Below the pieces are notes generated by a model that saw only the letters and a list, made by a program, of their open reading frames with translations, was not told where the DNA came from and did no database searches. 64,000 bases of DNA from an uncultured Prevotellaceae bacterium (GTDB lineage Bacteria; Bacteroidota; Bacteroidia; Bacteroidales; Muribaculaceae): NCBI GenBank assembly GCA_947306175.1, contig CAMZFV010000007.1, positions 35,155-99,154 on the forward strand, in the 5' to 3' direction. The position numbers were made by a program, and so were the translations under genes. The stretch's first letter is position 1, and the number at the start of each line of letters is the position of its first letter. Positions 23,880 to 33,782 of this stretch are shown in pieces.

Positions 23880-26276
23880 ATGGAAGAGAAATGGGTAAAA
23901 AAATTCAGGGTTTTCTTGGCATCGTCCAATGAATTGAGCAATGACCGAAAAGATTTCGAGAGATTGATCTCCCGATTAAATAATCATTATGAAAGTCGAG
24001 GCATCCATTTTATTTTAGATATTTGGGAATACCTTGACCCAACCTTAATGAACAAACGCAAGCAGGATGAATACAACGGGTACATAAGGAATTGTGACGT
24101 TTTTGTGGCGCTCTTCTATCTCAAGGCTGGTGGATTTACACTTGAGGAGTTTACTGTAGCGGAACAGGAAAACAAGAAGCGCAAACTGCCCTTATTTATC
24201 TATTTCAAGGAAGGCGTGAATGGCTCAGATGAAAAAGAGTCATTGGAATTGACGAAGTTCAAGAATCATATCGAACTCCAATTAAAGCACTTCTGGGGAA
24301 GGTATGCCACCACTCCTGAGCTGCACTTGGATTTTGCCTTATGGTTAGACAATTATCTGTATGGCTCAAGGGGTAATACCAAGATTGAAAATGGCAGTGT
24401 GATGTTGGATGACGTCATCATCACTAAGATGTTGCAACTGCCCTTTGCATCAAACAACGAGGACTTCAAGCGAATGTATCAGGCAGCTCAAGAATTCCCT
24501 GCGAAAATCGAGAAATTGCGAAAACGAACGGAGAAATATCCAGATGATCAGGAAATTCGTGACGAACTACAAGAGGCTTTAAATGAATACAATGACTTGA
24601 TAAAGAAGTTTGAGGGGTATCAACAGAATTTGCTGGATACTGCAAAACTCATCGCTGACAAAAGCCAGGAGCAAACCAGTGAAAAACTCCAAAGAGCGAT
24701 TGAAGCTTTTAAGGCTGGTGATATGGCTGGAGCCAATGCCCTACTTCGTGAAATCGCCATTGACGCCGATAATCACATGGCGCAATTTGACAAATATAAA
24801 ACACTCATTCTTCAGGATATTGATGCATTTCAACTGCAAGCCAAGACTGAAATGACGGACTTGGAAACGCCCATCGAAGAGCGTATCGCCCGTGTTGCAG
24901 AAATCTATGCCAAGGCCGACGATTGGGCAAGCCGTAGCGCCTACGACAAAGAGAAATACGCAATCCTTCTTTATGATTACGTTAAATTTCTTTTTGACTA
25001 TGCCTTCTACAATGAAGCAGAGAAGATTTATCTTCGTCAAATTACCATTTCCGAAGAAATCTACGGCAAAGAACACCCCTCTACCGCCACCTCCTACAAC
25101 AACATCGGCTTGGTTTACAGTGAACAGGGCGACTATGACAAGGCGTTGGAGTACTACTTCAAGGCGTTAGATATCGACAAGAAAGTCTTGGGCAAAAAAC
25201 ACCCCTCTACCGCATCATCATACAACAATATCGGTTTGGTTTATGATGAACAGGGCGACTATGACAAGGCATTGGAGTACTATTTTAAGGCGCTAGAAAT
25301 CTGGGAGAATATCTTGGGTACAGAACACCCCTACACCGCCACGTCCTACAACAACATCGGTGCGATTTACTATAGCAAAGGCGACTATGACAAGGCGTTG
25401 GAGTACTACTTCAAGGCGTTGGATATCCGTGAGAAAGTCTTGGGCAAAGAGCACCCTGACACAGCCCAATCATACAACAACATCGGCGCAATTTACAATC
25501 AGAAGAGCGACTATGACAAGGCGTTGGAGTACTATTCTATGGCATTGGATATCGTCAGAAAATTTCTTGGTGAGATGCACCCATATACAGCAGCACCCTA
25601 CAGCAACATCGGTAGGGTTTACGATAGCCAAGGTGACTATGACAAGGCATTGGAGTACTACTTCATGGCATTAGCTATCAATGAGAAGGTCTTGGGTGCT
25701 GATCACCCCTCTACCGCCACTGACTACAACAGCATCGCCACGGTTTGCTATAGCAAAGGCGACTATGACAAGGCATTAGAATACCATTTTAAAGCGTTAG
25801 CTATTCGTGAGGAAGTCTTGGGCACAGAACACCCCGACACAGCGCAATCTTACAACAACATCGGCGCAATTTACTGGGAACAGGGCGACTATGACAAAGC
25901 ATTGGAGTACTATTTAAAGGTGTTGGAAGTATTTGAGAAGGTATTGGGCACAGAACATCCATCTACCGCTACTGACTACAACAACATCGGCGCGGTTTAC
26001 GAACGCAAGGGCGACTATGACAAGGCATTAAAGTACCATTTTAAAGCGTTAGCCATCCGTGAAGAAGTCTTGGGCACATTACACCCAGACACAGCTCAAT
26101 CCTACAACAACATCGGCACGGTTTACTATAGCAAAGGTGATTATGACAAGGCATTAGAGTATTTTAAGAAGGCGCTAGTCATATTTGAGAAAGTCTTGGG
26201 TGCTGAGCACCCCACTACACAAACTGTTCTGAGTAATATCGATTTTTTGAAAATCATAAAGGAATCGGAGGAGTAA
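23880..26276 (+). CDS. TIR-like (DUF4062-like) domain protein with ten tandem TPRs
   Basis: 798 residues, no signal peptide, so cytoplasmic. Residues 9-130 look like a TIR/DUF4062-type alpha-beta domain: strand FRVFLASS with NELSNDRKDF, an aromatic ILDIWEYLDP strand, CDVFVALF (72-79), then FTLEEFTVAEQ, where Glu89 or Glu90 is placed like the TIR catalytic glutamate. Residues about 190-375 are helical, partly coiled-coil. From residue 376 there are ten 42-residue TPRs of the kinesin-light-chain/NPHP3 type, built on DYDKALEYY..AL.I..K.LG..HP.TA.SYNNIG. No P-loop ATPase is seen. The gene stands alone, is more AT-rich than its neighbours and has a consensus promoter. A defence or NAD-linked signalling role is inference; the N-domain name is moderately sure. 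Confidence 0.8.
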   Translation: MEEKWVKKFRVFLASSNELSNDRKDFERLISRLNNHYESRGIHFILDIWEYLDPTLMNKRKQDEYNGYIRNCDVFVALFYLKAGGFTLEEFTVAEQENKKRKLPLFIYFKEGVNGSDEKESLELTKFKNHIELQLKHFWGRYATTPELHLDFALWLDNYLYGSRGNTKIENGSVMLDDVIITKMLQLPFASNNEDFKRMYQAAQEFPAKIEKLRKRTEKYPDDQEIRDELQEALNEYNDLIKKFEGYQQNLLDTAKLIADKSQEQTSEKLQRAIEAFKAGDMAGANALLREIAIDADNHMAQFDKYKTLILQDIDAFQLQAKTEMTDLETPIEERIARVAEIYAKADDWASRSAYDKEKYAILLYDYVKFLFDYAFYNEAEKIYLRQITISEEIYGKEHPSTATSYNNIGLVYSEQGDYDKALEYYFKALDIDKKVLGKKHPSTASSYNNIGLVYDEQGDYDKALEYYFKALEIWENILGTEHPYTATSYNNIGAIYYSKGDYDKALEYYFKALDIREKVLGKEHPDTAQSYNNIGAIYNQKSDYDKALEYYSMALDIVRKFLGEMHPYTAAPYSNIGRVYDSQGDYDKALEYYFMALAINEKVLGADHPSTATDYNSIATVCYSKGDYDKALEYHFKALAIREEVLGTEHPDTAQSYNNIGAIYWEQGDYDKALEYYLKVLEVFEKVLGTEHPSTATDYNNIGAVYERKGDYDKALKYHFKALAIREEVLGTLHPDTAQSYNNIGTVYYSKGDYDKALEYFKKALVIFEKVLGAEHPTTQTVLSNIDFLKIIKESEE
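25005..26264 (+). repeat. 126-bp tandem repeats encoding the TPR array
   Basis: Units start at 25005, 25131, 25257, 25383, 25509, 25635, 25761, 25887, 26013 and 26139, an exact 126-bp period. The GACTATGACAAGGC core recurs nearly unchanged in units 2-10. The high DNA identity suggests recent duplication or conversion and a potential for in-frame copy-number change. Confidence 0.95.
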
Positions 26277-26385
26277 CGGGCTGGAGTGAAGGCTTGGTCC
26301 CTGACGGGAGCGGTTGGTGTATTTGTTAATAAACCGTTTAATCGGGTAAATCTGCCGATGGTTGTCCTCTTGAACGAAATGAACG

Positions 26386-26427
26386 AAAAAAAATACGCGA
26401 ATTACACTGATTAGCATAATTCGCGTA
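26386..26427 (-). terminator. Terminator after glgP
   Basis: An 11-bp perfect stem TACGCGAATTA (26394-26404) / TAATTCGCGTA (26417-26427) with a 12-nt loop. On the minus strand it runs into eight T (complement of A26386-26393). It lies 23 bp past the glgP stop and may also serve the convergent TPR gene. Confidence 0.75.
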
Positions 26428-26450
26428 ATTTGTAGTTTAGAAACAATGCC

Positions 26451-29003
26451 TTAGAACCACTTGAGGTAGGCGAAGTCCTGACGGTGCGGCAGCTTGTCGT
26501 TCCAGGGGAAGGCACGGTAAGCGTAGCGGAAAATGCCGTTCTCGCGGAAAGGTATCTTCACGTTGTAGGTGAGCACGTCGCCGTCCTCGCCGATCACGTC
26601 GAACAGGGCTTTGCGGAAGAACTTGGTCTGGCCGTCTTCCTCCTTATAGACAACGAGTTCGAGCTGCACGTCACGTCCCAGGCCTGCGGTGTCGAGGCGC
26701 ATGGTCACGTTGATGTCCTCCTTACCAGCGGCGATGGCGTCACGGTTACCCATGATCTCGCCCACCAGGTGCACGTCATTCCAGCGCGATGCGACAAGCT
26801 CTTTCCACTTCACGATGTCACGGGCAAGGGCATAGCCATTGGCACGAAGGCTGTTGGCACGCTCGGTCTGCGGGGTGTAGAACTTCTGGAAGTAGTCCTT
26901 CATCATGCGCGACATGGTGTAGTTGGGGGCGATGTGAACCATCGAATTCTTGATGTACTGGATCCACTCGGGGGAATAGCCCTTGCTGTTCTTGGCGAAG
27001 TACAGGGGGATGATCTCGTTCTCGAGCATCGAGTAGATGGTGGCCGAGTCGAGCTTGTCCTGCTGGGCCTGCTCGGTGTAGGTGCGCTTGCTGGTCAATG
27101 CCCAGCCGGCACCCTCGCGGTAACCCTCATACCACCAGCCGTCGAGCACCGAGAAGTTGAGCAGACCGTTCATCTCGGCCTTCTCGCCCGATGTACCCGA
27201 AGCCTCGAGGGGACGCGTCGGGGTGTTCAACCACACGTCAACACCGGTGATGAGTCGCTTGGAGAGCGTCATGTCGTAGTTCTCGAGGAAGATGATCTTG
27301 CCCAGGAACTCGGGCATCTTGCTGATCTCGATGATGCGCTTGATCAGGCCCTGGCCTGCACCGTCGGCGGGATGGGCCTTACCGGCAAAGATGAACTGCA
27401 CGGGGTAACGCTCGTCGTTGACAATCTTCTTCAGGCGGTCCAGGTCGTTAAAGATGAGGTGGGCACGCTTGTAGGTGGCAAAGCGGCGGGCAAAGCCGAT
27501 GAGCAGTGCATCGGGGTTGATCTTGTCAACAATGTTGGCGATGCGGGTGGGATCGCCCTGGTTCTTGAGCCAGTTCTCCTTGAAGTCGCGCTTAACGAAG
27601 CGGATGAACTTCTGCTTCAAGGTCATGCGCATCTTCCAGATTTCCTCATCAGGCACGCTCATCAGGGGTGCCCATGCCGATTCCAGCTCCTGGTTATCCA
27701 TGAAGTTCTCGCCCAGCACCTGATTGTAGAACACCTTCCACTCGCTGGCGGCCCAGGTGGGCATGTGAACGCCGTTGGTGACATAGCCCACGTGGGATTC
27801 CTCGGGGGCATAGCCCTTCCACAGGCCTGCGAACATCTTCTTGCTTACCTCGCCATGGAGCCAGCTCACGCCGTTGCTCTCCTGGGTGGTGTTCAGGGCA
27901 AAGGAGCTCATGCTGAAGCGCTCGTCGCTGCCGGGGTTCTCGCGGCCCATGTCCATGAGGTCCTGCCAGGAGATGCCCAGGCGCTTGGGATACTCGCCCA
28001 TGTACTTGCCGAAGAGCTCCTCGTCAAAGTAGTCGTGGCCTGCGGGCACGGGGGTGTGAACAGTGTAGAGCGAAGTGGCACGCACGATTTCCATCGCCTC
28101 GTTGAAGCTCAGGCCATCCTCCTGCACGTAGTCCACCAGGCGCTGCAGGTTGAGCAGTGCGGCATGACCCTCGTTGCAGTGATAGATGTCGGCCTTAATG
28201 CCCAGGCGCTTGAGCAGCAGCACGCCGCCGATGCCCAGCATATATTCCTGCTTGATGCGGTTCTCCCAGTCGCCACCGTAGAGCTTGTGGGTGATTTCGC
28301 GGTCATAGCCGCTGTTCTGGTCGATATCGGTGTCGAGCAAATAGAGCTTGACGCGGCCCACGTTGGCCTGCCATACGTTGGCATAGATGGTGCGTCCGGG
28401 GAAAGGCACCTCATGCACCAGCTGATGGCCGTTCTCGTCGAGAACAGGCTCGATGGGCAGCTGGTTGAAGTTCTGGGCCTCATAGTTGGCAATCTGCTGG
28501 CCATCCATCGACAAGGTCTGGGTGAAGTAGCCATAACGGTACAGGAAACCCACGGCAGTCATATTCACGCAACGGTCACTGGCCTCCTTGACGTAGTCAC
28601 CGGCAAGGATACCCAAGCCGCCCGAATAGATCTTGAGGGCGTTGCACAGGCCATACTCCATGCAGAAGTAGGCAACCGACGGGAGGTCGCTGCGCAAGGG
28701 CTTCTTCATATATTCCTTGTATAGTTCGTAGGTGCTGTCGATGCGCGCCAGCATGGCGGTATCGTTCTGGATGGCCTCGATCTTCTCGTTAGAGAGGCGC
28801 TGCAGCATCTTCACGGGGTTCTCGCTGGTAGCACGCCAGGTGTCGCGGTCCAGGTCATGGAACAGGGTCTTGCCCTCGGTGTTCCAAGCCCACCACAGGT
28901 TGCGTGACAGCTCGTTGAGTTTGTTGAGTTTACCAGGTAAATCCGACTTCACAGTGATACTTCTCCACTGCGGGTCATTACTGTTACTGACTTGAATTTT
29001 CAT
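26451..29003 (-). CDS. glgP: Alpha-glucan (glycogen) phosphorylase, GT35
   Basis: Releases glucose-1-phosphate from glycogen or maltodextrin; 850 residues, of the DUF3417-containing phosphorylase subfamily common in Bacteroidota. N-terminal DUF3417 region ([10 protein letters not shown]), then the catalytic body with [31 protein letters not shown] and VTNGVH. The PLP-site region reads [14 protein letters not shown], the Met of the classical GTSGMK being Glu here. The C-terminus carries a small beta domain. It is downstream of glycogen synthase on the same strand with an 86-bp gap containing a palindrome, so the two make a glycogen turnover unit. Confidence 0.95.
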   Translation of the reverse strand: MKIQVSNSNDPQWRSITVKSDLPGKLNKLNELSRNLWWAWNTEGKTLFHDLDRDTWRATSENPVKMLQRLSNEKIEAIQNDTAMLARIDSTYELYKEYMKKPLRSDLPSVAYFCMEYGLCNALKIYSGGLGILAGDYVKEASDRCVNMTAVGFLYRYGYFTQTLSMDGQQIANYEAQNFNQLPIEPVLDENGHQLVHEVPFPGRTIYANVWQANVGRVKLYLLDTDIDQNSGYDREITHKLYGGDWENRIKQEYMLGIGGVLLLKRLGIKADIYHCNEGHAALLNLQRLVDYVQEDGLSFNEAMEIVRATSLYTVHTPVPAGHDYFDEELFGKYMGEYPKRLGISWQDLMDMGRENPGSDERFSMSSFALNTTQESNGVSWLHGEVSKKMFAGLWKGYAPEESHVGYVTNGVHMPTWAASEWKVFYNQVLGENFMDNQELESAWAPLMSVPDEEIWKMRMTLKQKFIRFVKRDFKENWLKNQGDPTRIANIVDKINPDALLIGFARRFATYKRAHLIFNDLDRLKKIVNDERYPVQFIFAGKAHPADGAGQGLIKRIIEISKMPEFLGKIIFLENYDMTLSKRLITGVDVWLNTPTRPLEASGTSGEKAEMNGLLNFSVLDGWWYEGYREGAGWALTSKRTYTEQAQQDKLDSATIYSMLENEIIPLYFAKNSKGYSPEWIQYIKNSMVHIAPNYTMSRMMKDYFQKFYTPQTERANSLRANGYALARDIVKWKELVASRWNDVHLVGEIMGNRDAIAAGKEDINVTMRLDTAGLGRDVQLELVVYKEEDGQTKFFRKALFDVIGEDGDVLTYNVKIPFRENGIFRYAYRAFPWNDKLPHRQDFAYLKWF

Positions 29004-29048
29004 AATTGTCGTTATTCTATTTTGTTTTAGTATTTATCTCATCATGTA

Positions 29049-29070
29049 GAGACGCAAAATCTTGCGTCTC
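29049..29070. repeat. GAGACGCAA palindromic element
   Basis: GAGACGCAA (29049-29057) and TTGCGTCTC (29062-29070) around AATC, preceded by TGTA. A second perfect copy is at 56979-57000 and a degenerate one at 9128-9148. It is in the glycogen synthase - glgP gap. Confidence 0.8.
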
Positions 29071-29089
29071 CGTCGGCAAATGCCAACTA

Positions 29090-30730
29090 TTATCTATTTT
29101 CCGCCCTCCGCAGCGCCTGCTCGTAGGCCTCATCATAGCTGGTGATGAAGTTCTCCCACGATGCAGCCTTGCTGGTTGTCCGGTTGGCATTGCGGATGGC
29201 ACGGTTGACCTTATCGCTCATCACATACAGGTTCATCAGGCTCATCGCAATAGCCCTGAAGTTCTCCTCGTAGTTGCTGTCGGTGCGATGCAGCACCTTC
29301 ACGCCGTAACGGTCGCTGTCGTCACCAAAACGGTCCAGCACCCACTGGCCGAAACCTGCCAGGTCGGTCGTGATGGTGGGAACGCCAAAGGCTGCGCTCT
29401 CCAGCGGCGTGTAACCCCACGGCTCATAGTAAGACGGGAAGACCGCAGCGTCAAGGCCAGTCAGCAGGTCATAATAGGACATGTTGAATATGCCGTCATT
29501 ACCGTTCAGGTAGCAGGGCACGTCGATAACCGTAACTTTGTCATGCGGCTCGTTGTGGAAGCTCAGGGCATTGATGCGGTTATAGATGGGGTCGCAATCC
29601 TGATTGTGCAGGTGATGGGTAATCACGGGGTCAAACAGGCGGTGAGGCGTGGCAGCTTGGAGGTTCTCGATCAGGTCGGCACGAGGCGACTTCATCCACG
29701 CGGGCACCAGCACCAGAGCAATCACCTTGCGCGACTTGCTCGACACATAGTTCAGGGAATCACGCAGCGACGAGATGGCATCAAGATAAAGGTCAATGCC
29801 CTTGTTGCGCATCTCGAGGCGGCCCGAGGTGGCGACAATCAGCGTGTCATCGGCATAGTGCTGACCAGTGAGACAGGAAGCCACCTGCAACATGCGCTGG
29901 CGGGCAGCGGTACGCATAACGGTGAATTTAGCACCTTTGGGCACATAGTTCTGTTCAAAGCCGTTGGGCGTCACCATGGGATTGCGCTCCAGCAGCTGGT
30001 GACACTCACGGGCTGTGACATCGCTCACCGTCGTAAACGCATCGGCAGCATGGGCAGCAGCCTTCTCCAGCGAGTGCTTGGACTGCATATTGAGCTCTAC
30101 TGCCATCTGGTCGCCATTGTAGCCCTGCATGTAGTCATACAGCGGCTTACCGTTGCCGCAGATGCTGCGCCCGATGCTCGTGGCATGGGTCGTGAACACG
30201 GTAGCCACCTGAGGCAGATGGGTCTTGACATAGAGCAGGCCCATGCCCGTAGTCCATTCGTCAAAGTGGGCAATCACCTTCAGCTTGGGGTTGTTCTTCC
30301 ACTTGACAATGCTCTCAATGACGAGGGCAGCCGCGTAGGCAAACATGCACGACTCATCATAGTCACCGTAGCCGTGGAGAGAATCCACACGGTAACGGTT
30401 CCACATCTCGGCATACAGGGCATTCTTGTAGGTGTAAAGTGAGCCACAGGTCACAAGCACAGCAATGGGTTTGCCAGGGATATCCCAGCGCCCTACCCTC
30501 ACCTGCATACCCTCGGGCAACTGCGCCTTGCGTTGCCATGCAGCAAGCGGAGTACGTGCCTCGATAAAGGTCGGAGACGGATTATCGTCGGTCCAAACGT
30601 CCGGCCCTATGAAGATCAGGTTATCTTTGTATCGTTGATGGAGGGTCTTAGCCTTGGTCGACAGCACCGCATAGATGCCACCCACCTTATTGCACACCTC
30701 CCAGCTGGTTTCAAATAGTAAGTCCAACAT
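29090..30730 (-). CDS. Glycogen synthase, GT3 (eukaryote-like) family
   Basis: Extends alpha-1,4-glucan from a nucleotide sugar; 546 residues. The N-terminus ETSWEVCNKVGGIYAV is the GT3 acceptor/donor loop, and the C-terminal Rossmann domain has FPSYYEPWGYTPLESAAFG with the conserved glutamates. THATSIGR and TVSDVTARE are further family blocks. This is the GT3 type seen in fungi, animals and Bacteroidota rather than the bacterial GT5 GlgA. It is the first gene of the glycogen pair, with a -7 box (30763-30770) 33 bp upstream. Confidence 0.93.
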   Translation of the reverse strand: MLDLLFETSWEVCNKVGGIYAVLSTKAKTLHQRYKDNLIFIGPDVWTDDNPSPTFIEARTPLAAWQRKAQLPEGMQVRVGRWDIPGKPIAVLVTCGSLYTYKNALYAEMWNRYRVDSLHGYGDYDESCMFAYAAALVIESIVKWKNNPKLKVIAHFDEWTTGMGLLYVKTHLPQVATVFTTHATSIGRSICGNGKPLYDYMQGYNGDQMAVELNMQSKHSLEKAAAHAADAFTTVSDVTARECHQLLERNPMVTPNGFEQNYVPKGAKFTVMRTAARQRMLQVASCLTGQHYADDTLIVATSGRLEMRNKGIDLYLDAISSLRDSLNYVSSKSRKVIALVLVPAWMKSPRADLIENLQAATPHRLFDPVITHHLHNQDCDPIYNRINALSFHNEPHDKVTVIDVPCYLNGNDGIFNMSYYDLLTGLDAAVFPSYYEPWGYTPLESAAFGVPTITTDLAGFGQWVLDRFGDDSDRYGVKVLHRTDSNYEENFRAIAMSLMNLYVMSDKVNRAIRNANRTTSKAASWENFITSYDEAYEQALRRAENR

Positions 30731-30762
30731 TACTTAGCAGTTAAACATTGTAAATCAAGCCG

Positions 30763-30770
30763 CAAAGGTA
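30763..30770 (-). promoter_or_regulatory. -7 box of the glycogen synthase gene
   Basis: Minus-strand TACCTTTG. A matching -33 TTTG at the right distance is not evident. Confidence 0.5.
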
Positions 30771-30858
30771 CAAAAAAATCCTCAAATTTTCACCAGTTTT
30801 GATGAATAATCTCACTCACCCCATGCAATCGTTTGCTGAGCACTTGTTACTAACCAAT

Positions 30859-30889
30859 AAAAAAGCGCGATGCAATCGCTGCACCGCGC
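30859..30889 (-). terminator. Terminator after dnaK
   Basis: On the minus strand GCGCGGTGCA (30889-30880) pairs with TGCATCGCGC (30874-30865), ten pairs with one G-U, followed by six T (complement of 30859-30864). Confidence 0.9.
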
Positions 30890-30923
30890 CCATTATTACT
30901 AGACTTGTTACTATTAAAATTCT

Positions 30924-32849
30924 TTACTTCACTTCTTCGTAGGTGGTGTCCTCGACGTTGTCACCGCCCTGACCCTGGGTCGGGCCTTGCTGGGGACCGC
31001 CCTGGAAGCCGCCCATGTTGCTGGGATCGAAGCCTGCGCCGGGCTGGCCTTGTGCGCCACCTGCCTGCTGATACATCTTCTCGAACAGCGAGTTCAGCTC
31101 TGCAGTTGCGGTGTCGATGGCAGCGAGGTCTTGGCTCTTGTGGGCTTCTTTGAGCTTGCCCAGAGCACCCTCAATCTGACCCTTGATGTCGGCGGGCAGC
31201 TTGTCACCGCTGTCCTTGAGGACCTTCTCAGTTTGGAAGATCAGGGCGTCAGCGCCGTTGATCTTATCGACGCGCTCCTTCTCGGCAGCATCGGCGGCAG
31301 CGTTGGCGGTAGCCTCGTCCTTCATGCGCTGGATTTCGGCGTCGCTCAGACCGCTGGAGGCCTCGATACGGATGCTCTGCTCCTTGCCGGTAGCCTTGTC
31401 CTTGGCGCTCACGTTCATGATACCGTTGGCATCGACCTCAAAGGTCACCTCGATCTGAGGAATGCCACGGGGAGCGGGAGCAATTCCATCCAAGTGGAAG
31501 CGACCGAGGGTCTTGCAGTCCTTAGCCATGGGACGCTCGCCTTGCAGCACGTGGATTTCCACCTCGGGCTGGTTGTCGGCAGCAGTCGAGAAGATCTGGC
31601 TGCGACGGGCAGGAATGGTGGTGTTGGCCTCAATCAGCTTGGTCATCACGCCACCCAGCGTCTCGATACCCACACTCAGGGGCACCACGTCGAGCAGCAG
31701 CACGTCCTTGACATCACCGGTGAGCACACCGCCCTGGATAGCGGCACCCACAGCAACCACTTCGTCGGGGTTAACGCCCTTGGACGGAGCCTTGCCAAAG
31801 AACTTCTCCACAATCTGCTGAACAGCGGGGATACGGGTCGAACCGCCCACGAGGATCACCTCGTTGATGTCGCTGGTGCTCAAACCAGCATCGGCAAGCG
31901 CCTTGCGGCAGGGTTCAATAGTGCTCTGGATCAGATCGTCGCACAGTTGCTCAAACTTGGCACGTGACAGGGTCTTTACCAGGTGCTTGGGCATACCGTC
32001 GAGCTGGGTGATATAGGGCAGGTTGATCTCAGTGCTGGTCGAGCTGGAGAGCTCAATCTTAGCCTTCTCGGCGGCCTCTTTCAAGCGCTGCAGGGCCATG
32101 GGATCCTTACGCAGATCCATGTTATTCTCCTGCTGGAACTCGTCGGCCAGCCAGGTGATGATGCGCTGGTCAAAGTCGTCACCGCCCAGGTGGGTGTCAC
32201 CATTGGTGGCCTTCACCTCAAACACGCCGTCACCCAGTTCCAGGATCGAGATATCAAAAGTACCGCCACCCAAGTCAAACACGGCAATCTTCTTGTCGCT
32301 GTTGTCCTTGTCAAGGCCATAGGCCAGAGCGGCTGCGGTAGGCTCGTTCACGATGCGCTGCACCTTGAGGCCGGCAATCTCACCGGCTTCCTTGGTGGCC
32401 TTACGCTGGGAGTCGTTGAAGTAGGCAGGCACGGTGATGACGGCCTCGTCAACGGTAGTTCCCAGGTAATCCTCGGCGGTCTTCTTCATCTTTTGAAGAA
32501 TCATGGCCGAAATCTCTTGCGGGGTGTACTGGCGGCCAGCGATCTCCACGCGGGGCTGGTTGCTGCCGTTGTCCACCACCTTGTAGGGCACGCGCTCCAC
32601 ATCCTTCAGGACGTGGCTATACTGCTCACCCATAAAACGCTTGATAGAAAATACGGTACCCGTGGGGTTCATGATGGCCTGACGCTTAGCGGGATCACCC
32701 ACAATGCGCTCGCCACCGTCCTTGAAGGCAACTACCGAAGGCGTCGTGTTGCGGCCTTCGCTGTTGGGAATCACAACAGGCTTAGAACCTTCCAGAACCG
32801 AAACACACGAGTTAGTTGTTCCTAAATCGATACCAATAATCTTTCCCAT
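30924..32849 (-). CDS. dnaK: Molecular chaperone DnaK (Hsp70)
   Basis: ATP-driven chaperone, 641 residues. Nucleotide-binding domain with GIDLGTTNS (6-14), [19 protein letters not shown] and [10 protein letters not shown]. The linker [11 protein letters not shown] leads into the substrate-binding domain, then a helical lid and a Gly/Gln-rich tail ending EEVK. It is monocistronic: its own upstream region has palindromes (32957-32999) next to a -7 box and a strong terminator follows. dnaJ and grpE are not adjacent. Confidence 0.98.
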   Translation of the reverse strand: MGKIIGIDLGTTNSCVSVLEGSKPVVIPNSEGRNTTPSVVAFKDGGERIVGDPAKRQAIMNPTGTVFSIKRFMGEQYSHVLKDVERVPYKVVDNGSNQPRVEIAGRQYTPQEISAMILQKMKKTAEDYLGTTVDEAVITVPAYFNDSQRKATKEAGEIAGLKVQRIVNEPTAAALAYGLDKDNSDKKIAVFDLGGGTFDISILELGDGVFEVKATNGDTHLGGDDFDQRIITWLADEFQQENNMDLRKDPMALQRLKEAAEKAKIELSSSTSTEINLPYITQLDGMPKHLVKTLSRAKFEQLCDDLIQSTIEPCRKALADAGLSTSDINEVILVGGSTRIPAVQQIVEKFFGKAPSKGVNPDEVVAVGAAIQGGVLTGDVKDVLLLDVVPLSVGIETLGGVMTKLIEANTTIPARRSQIFSTAADNQPEVEIHVLQGERPMAKDCKTLGRFHLDGIAPAPRGIPQIEVTFEVDANGIMNVSAKDKATGKEQSIRIEASSGLSDAEIQRMKDEATANAAADAAEKERVDKINGADALIFQTEKVLKDSGDKLPADIKGQIEGALGKLKEAHKSQDLAAIDTATAELNSLFEKMYQQAGGAQGQPGAGFDPSNMGGFQGGPQQGPTQGQGGDNVEDTTYEEVK

Positions 32850-32938
32850 AATAATGTCTCTCTTTCTTTTGTTTTATTTGTTATTTATGTTGTTTGTTCC
32901 TAATCTGAGTTGACTGCTTTTTATACAGGTCACCGCCA

Positions 32939-32946
32939 CAAACATA
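32939..32946 (-). promoter_or_regulatory. -7 box of dnaK
   Basis: Minus-strand TATGTTTG. No clear -33 TTTG; instead short palindromes occupy that position, suggesting regulator-dependent or alternative-sigma control (inference). Confidence 0.5.
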
Positions 32947-32956
32947 GCAAACGGTG

Positions 32957-32999
32957 TGCCAAAAGTGGCAGGCTGACACATTGTCAGTAAAACTGTCAG
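32957..32999. promoter_or_regulatory. Candidate operator cluster upstream of dnaK
   Basis: TGCCA-4 nt-TGGCA (32957-32970), CTGACA-3 nt-TGTCAG (32973-32987) and a further TGTCAG (32994-32999) 12 bp after the previous one. It sits where the -33 region should be. Confidence 0.45.
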
Positions 33000-33082
33000 T
33001 CTTTTCTTTATCTTTTTCTCGATGCAAAAAGTTTTTTATCTAAGTTTTCTTGAAAATTGCTGGCTATTTGCCACAATTTTGT

Positions 33083-33090
33083 TACATTTG
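33083..33090 (+). promoter_or_regulatory. -7-like box of udk-lptB
   Basis: TACATTTG, 68 bp before the udk ATG; the -33 element is weak. Confidence 0.4.
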
Positions 33091-33158
33091 CATGTTTGAA
33101 TTGTGCCAAAGGGGTACAATCGGGCAATAAGTGTGAACTCTAAAATCAAGTTAATGTT

Positions 33159-33782
33159 ATGATTATCATCGGTATTGCCGGCGGAACCGGCTCAGGTAAA
33201 ACCACTGTGGTGCGTAAAATCATGGAACGCCTCCCCGAAGGCGAGGTAGGTGTGATTTCCCAAGATTCTTATTACAAGGACTCCAGTCACGTGCCACCCG
33301 AAGAGCGTCAGAACATCAACTTTGACGAGCCTGCCGCCTTTGACTGGAACCTGCTGCTGGAGCATGTCAAGATGCTCAAGAAAGGTGAATCCATCGAAAT
33401 GCCCACCTATAGCTACCTGACTTGCTCCCGCCAGAAGGAGACCGTCCCCATGGGACCGCATGACGTGGTGCTTATCGAGGGCATTATGGCACTGGTAGAT
33501 TCCCGCCTGCGCAAGATGATGGACATCAAGGTGTTTGTTGATGCCGATGGCGATGACCGCCTCATTCGTGTCATTTCCCGTGACTGCATTGAGCGTGGCC
33601 GCACTGCCGAGGCTGTTATCGAGCGCTATCAGCGTGTCTTGAAGCCCATGCACCAGCTGCACATCGAGCCAACGAAAAAATTTGCCAACATCATTATCCC
33701 CGAGGGCGGCAACAATGAGGTGGCCATCAACCTGATCACGGACTATATCAAGGGCCGCCTGACTACCAATAAGAAGAAATGA
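33159..33782 (+). CDS. udk: Uridine kinase
   Basis: Phosphorylates uridine and cytidine in pyrimidine salvage; 207 residues. Walker A GGTGSGKT (8-15), then QDSYYKD and [10 protein letters not shown], the substrate loop, PTYSYLT, and IEGIMAL. This is the PRK/UK family at normal length. It overlaps lptB by 4 bp (ATGA), so the two are translationally coupled although functionally unrelated. Confidence 0.96.
   Translation: MIIIGIAGGTGSGKTTVVRKIMERLPEGEVGVISQDSYYKDSSHVPPEERQNINFDEPAAFDWNLLLEHVKMLKKGESIEMPTYSYLTCSRQKETVPMGPHDVVLIEGIMALVDSRLRKMMDIKVFVDADGDDRLIRVISRDCIERGRTAEAVIERYQRVLKPMHQLHIEPTKKFANIIIPEGGNNEVAINLITDYIKGRLTTNKKK

Larger units (their letters stand above)
32850..33158. other. Divergent dnaK / udk intergenic region
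   Basis: 309 bp holding the dnaK leader (about 90 nt, A/T-rich), its -7 box, a cluster of short inverted repeats (32957-32999), an AT-rich stretch, and a -7-like box for udk at 33083-33090. No ORF or structured RNA is recognised. Confidence 0.6.

Noticed and set aside
25005..26264. Regular repeats suggesting a CRISPR array
   Set aside because: The 126-bp period is continuous coding sequence without spacers and translates to TPRs; no cas gene is near.
26484..28724. A 746-codon open frame opposite glgP
   Set aside because: Antisense shadow: composition dominated by Val, His, Leu and Gly without motifs, while the opposite strand encodes all phosphorylase motifs.
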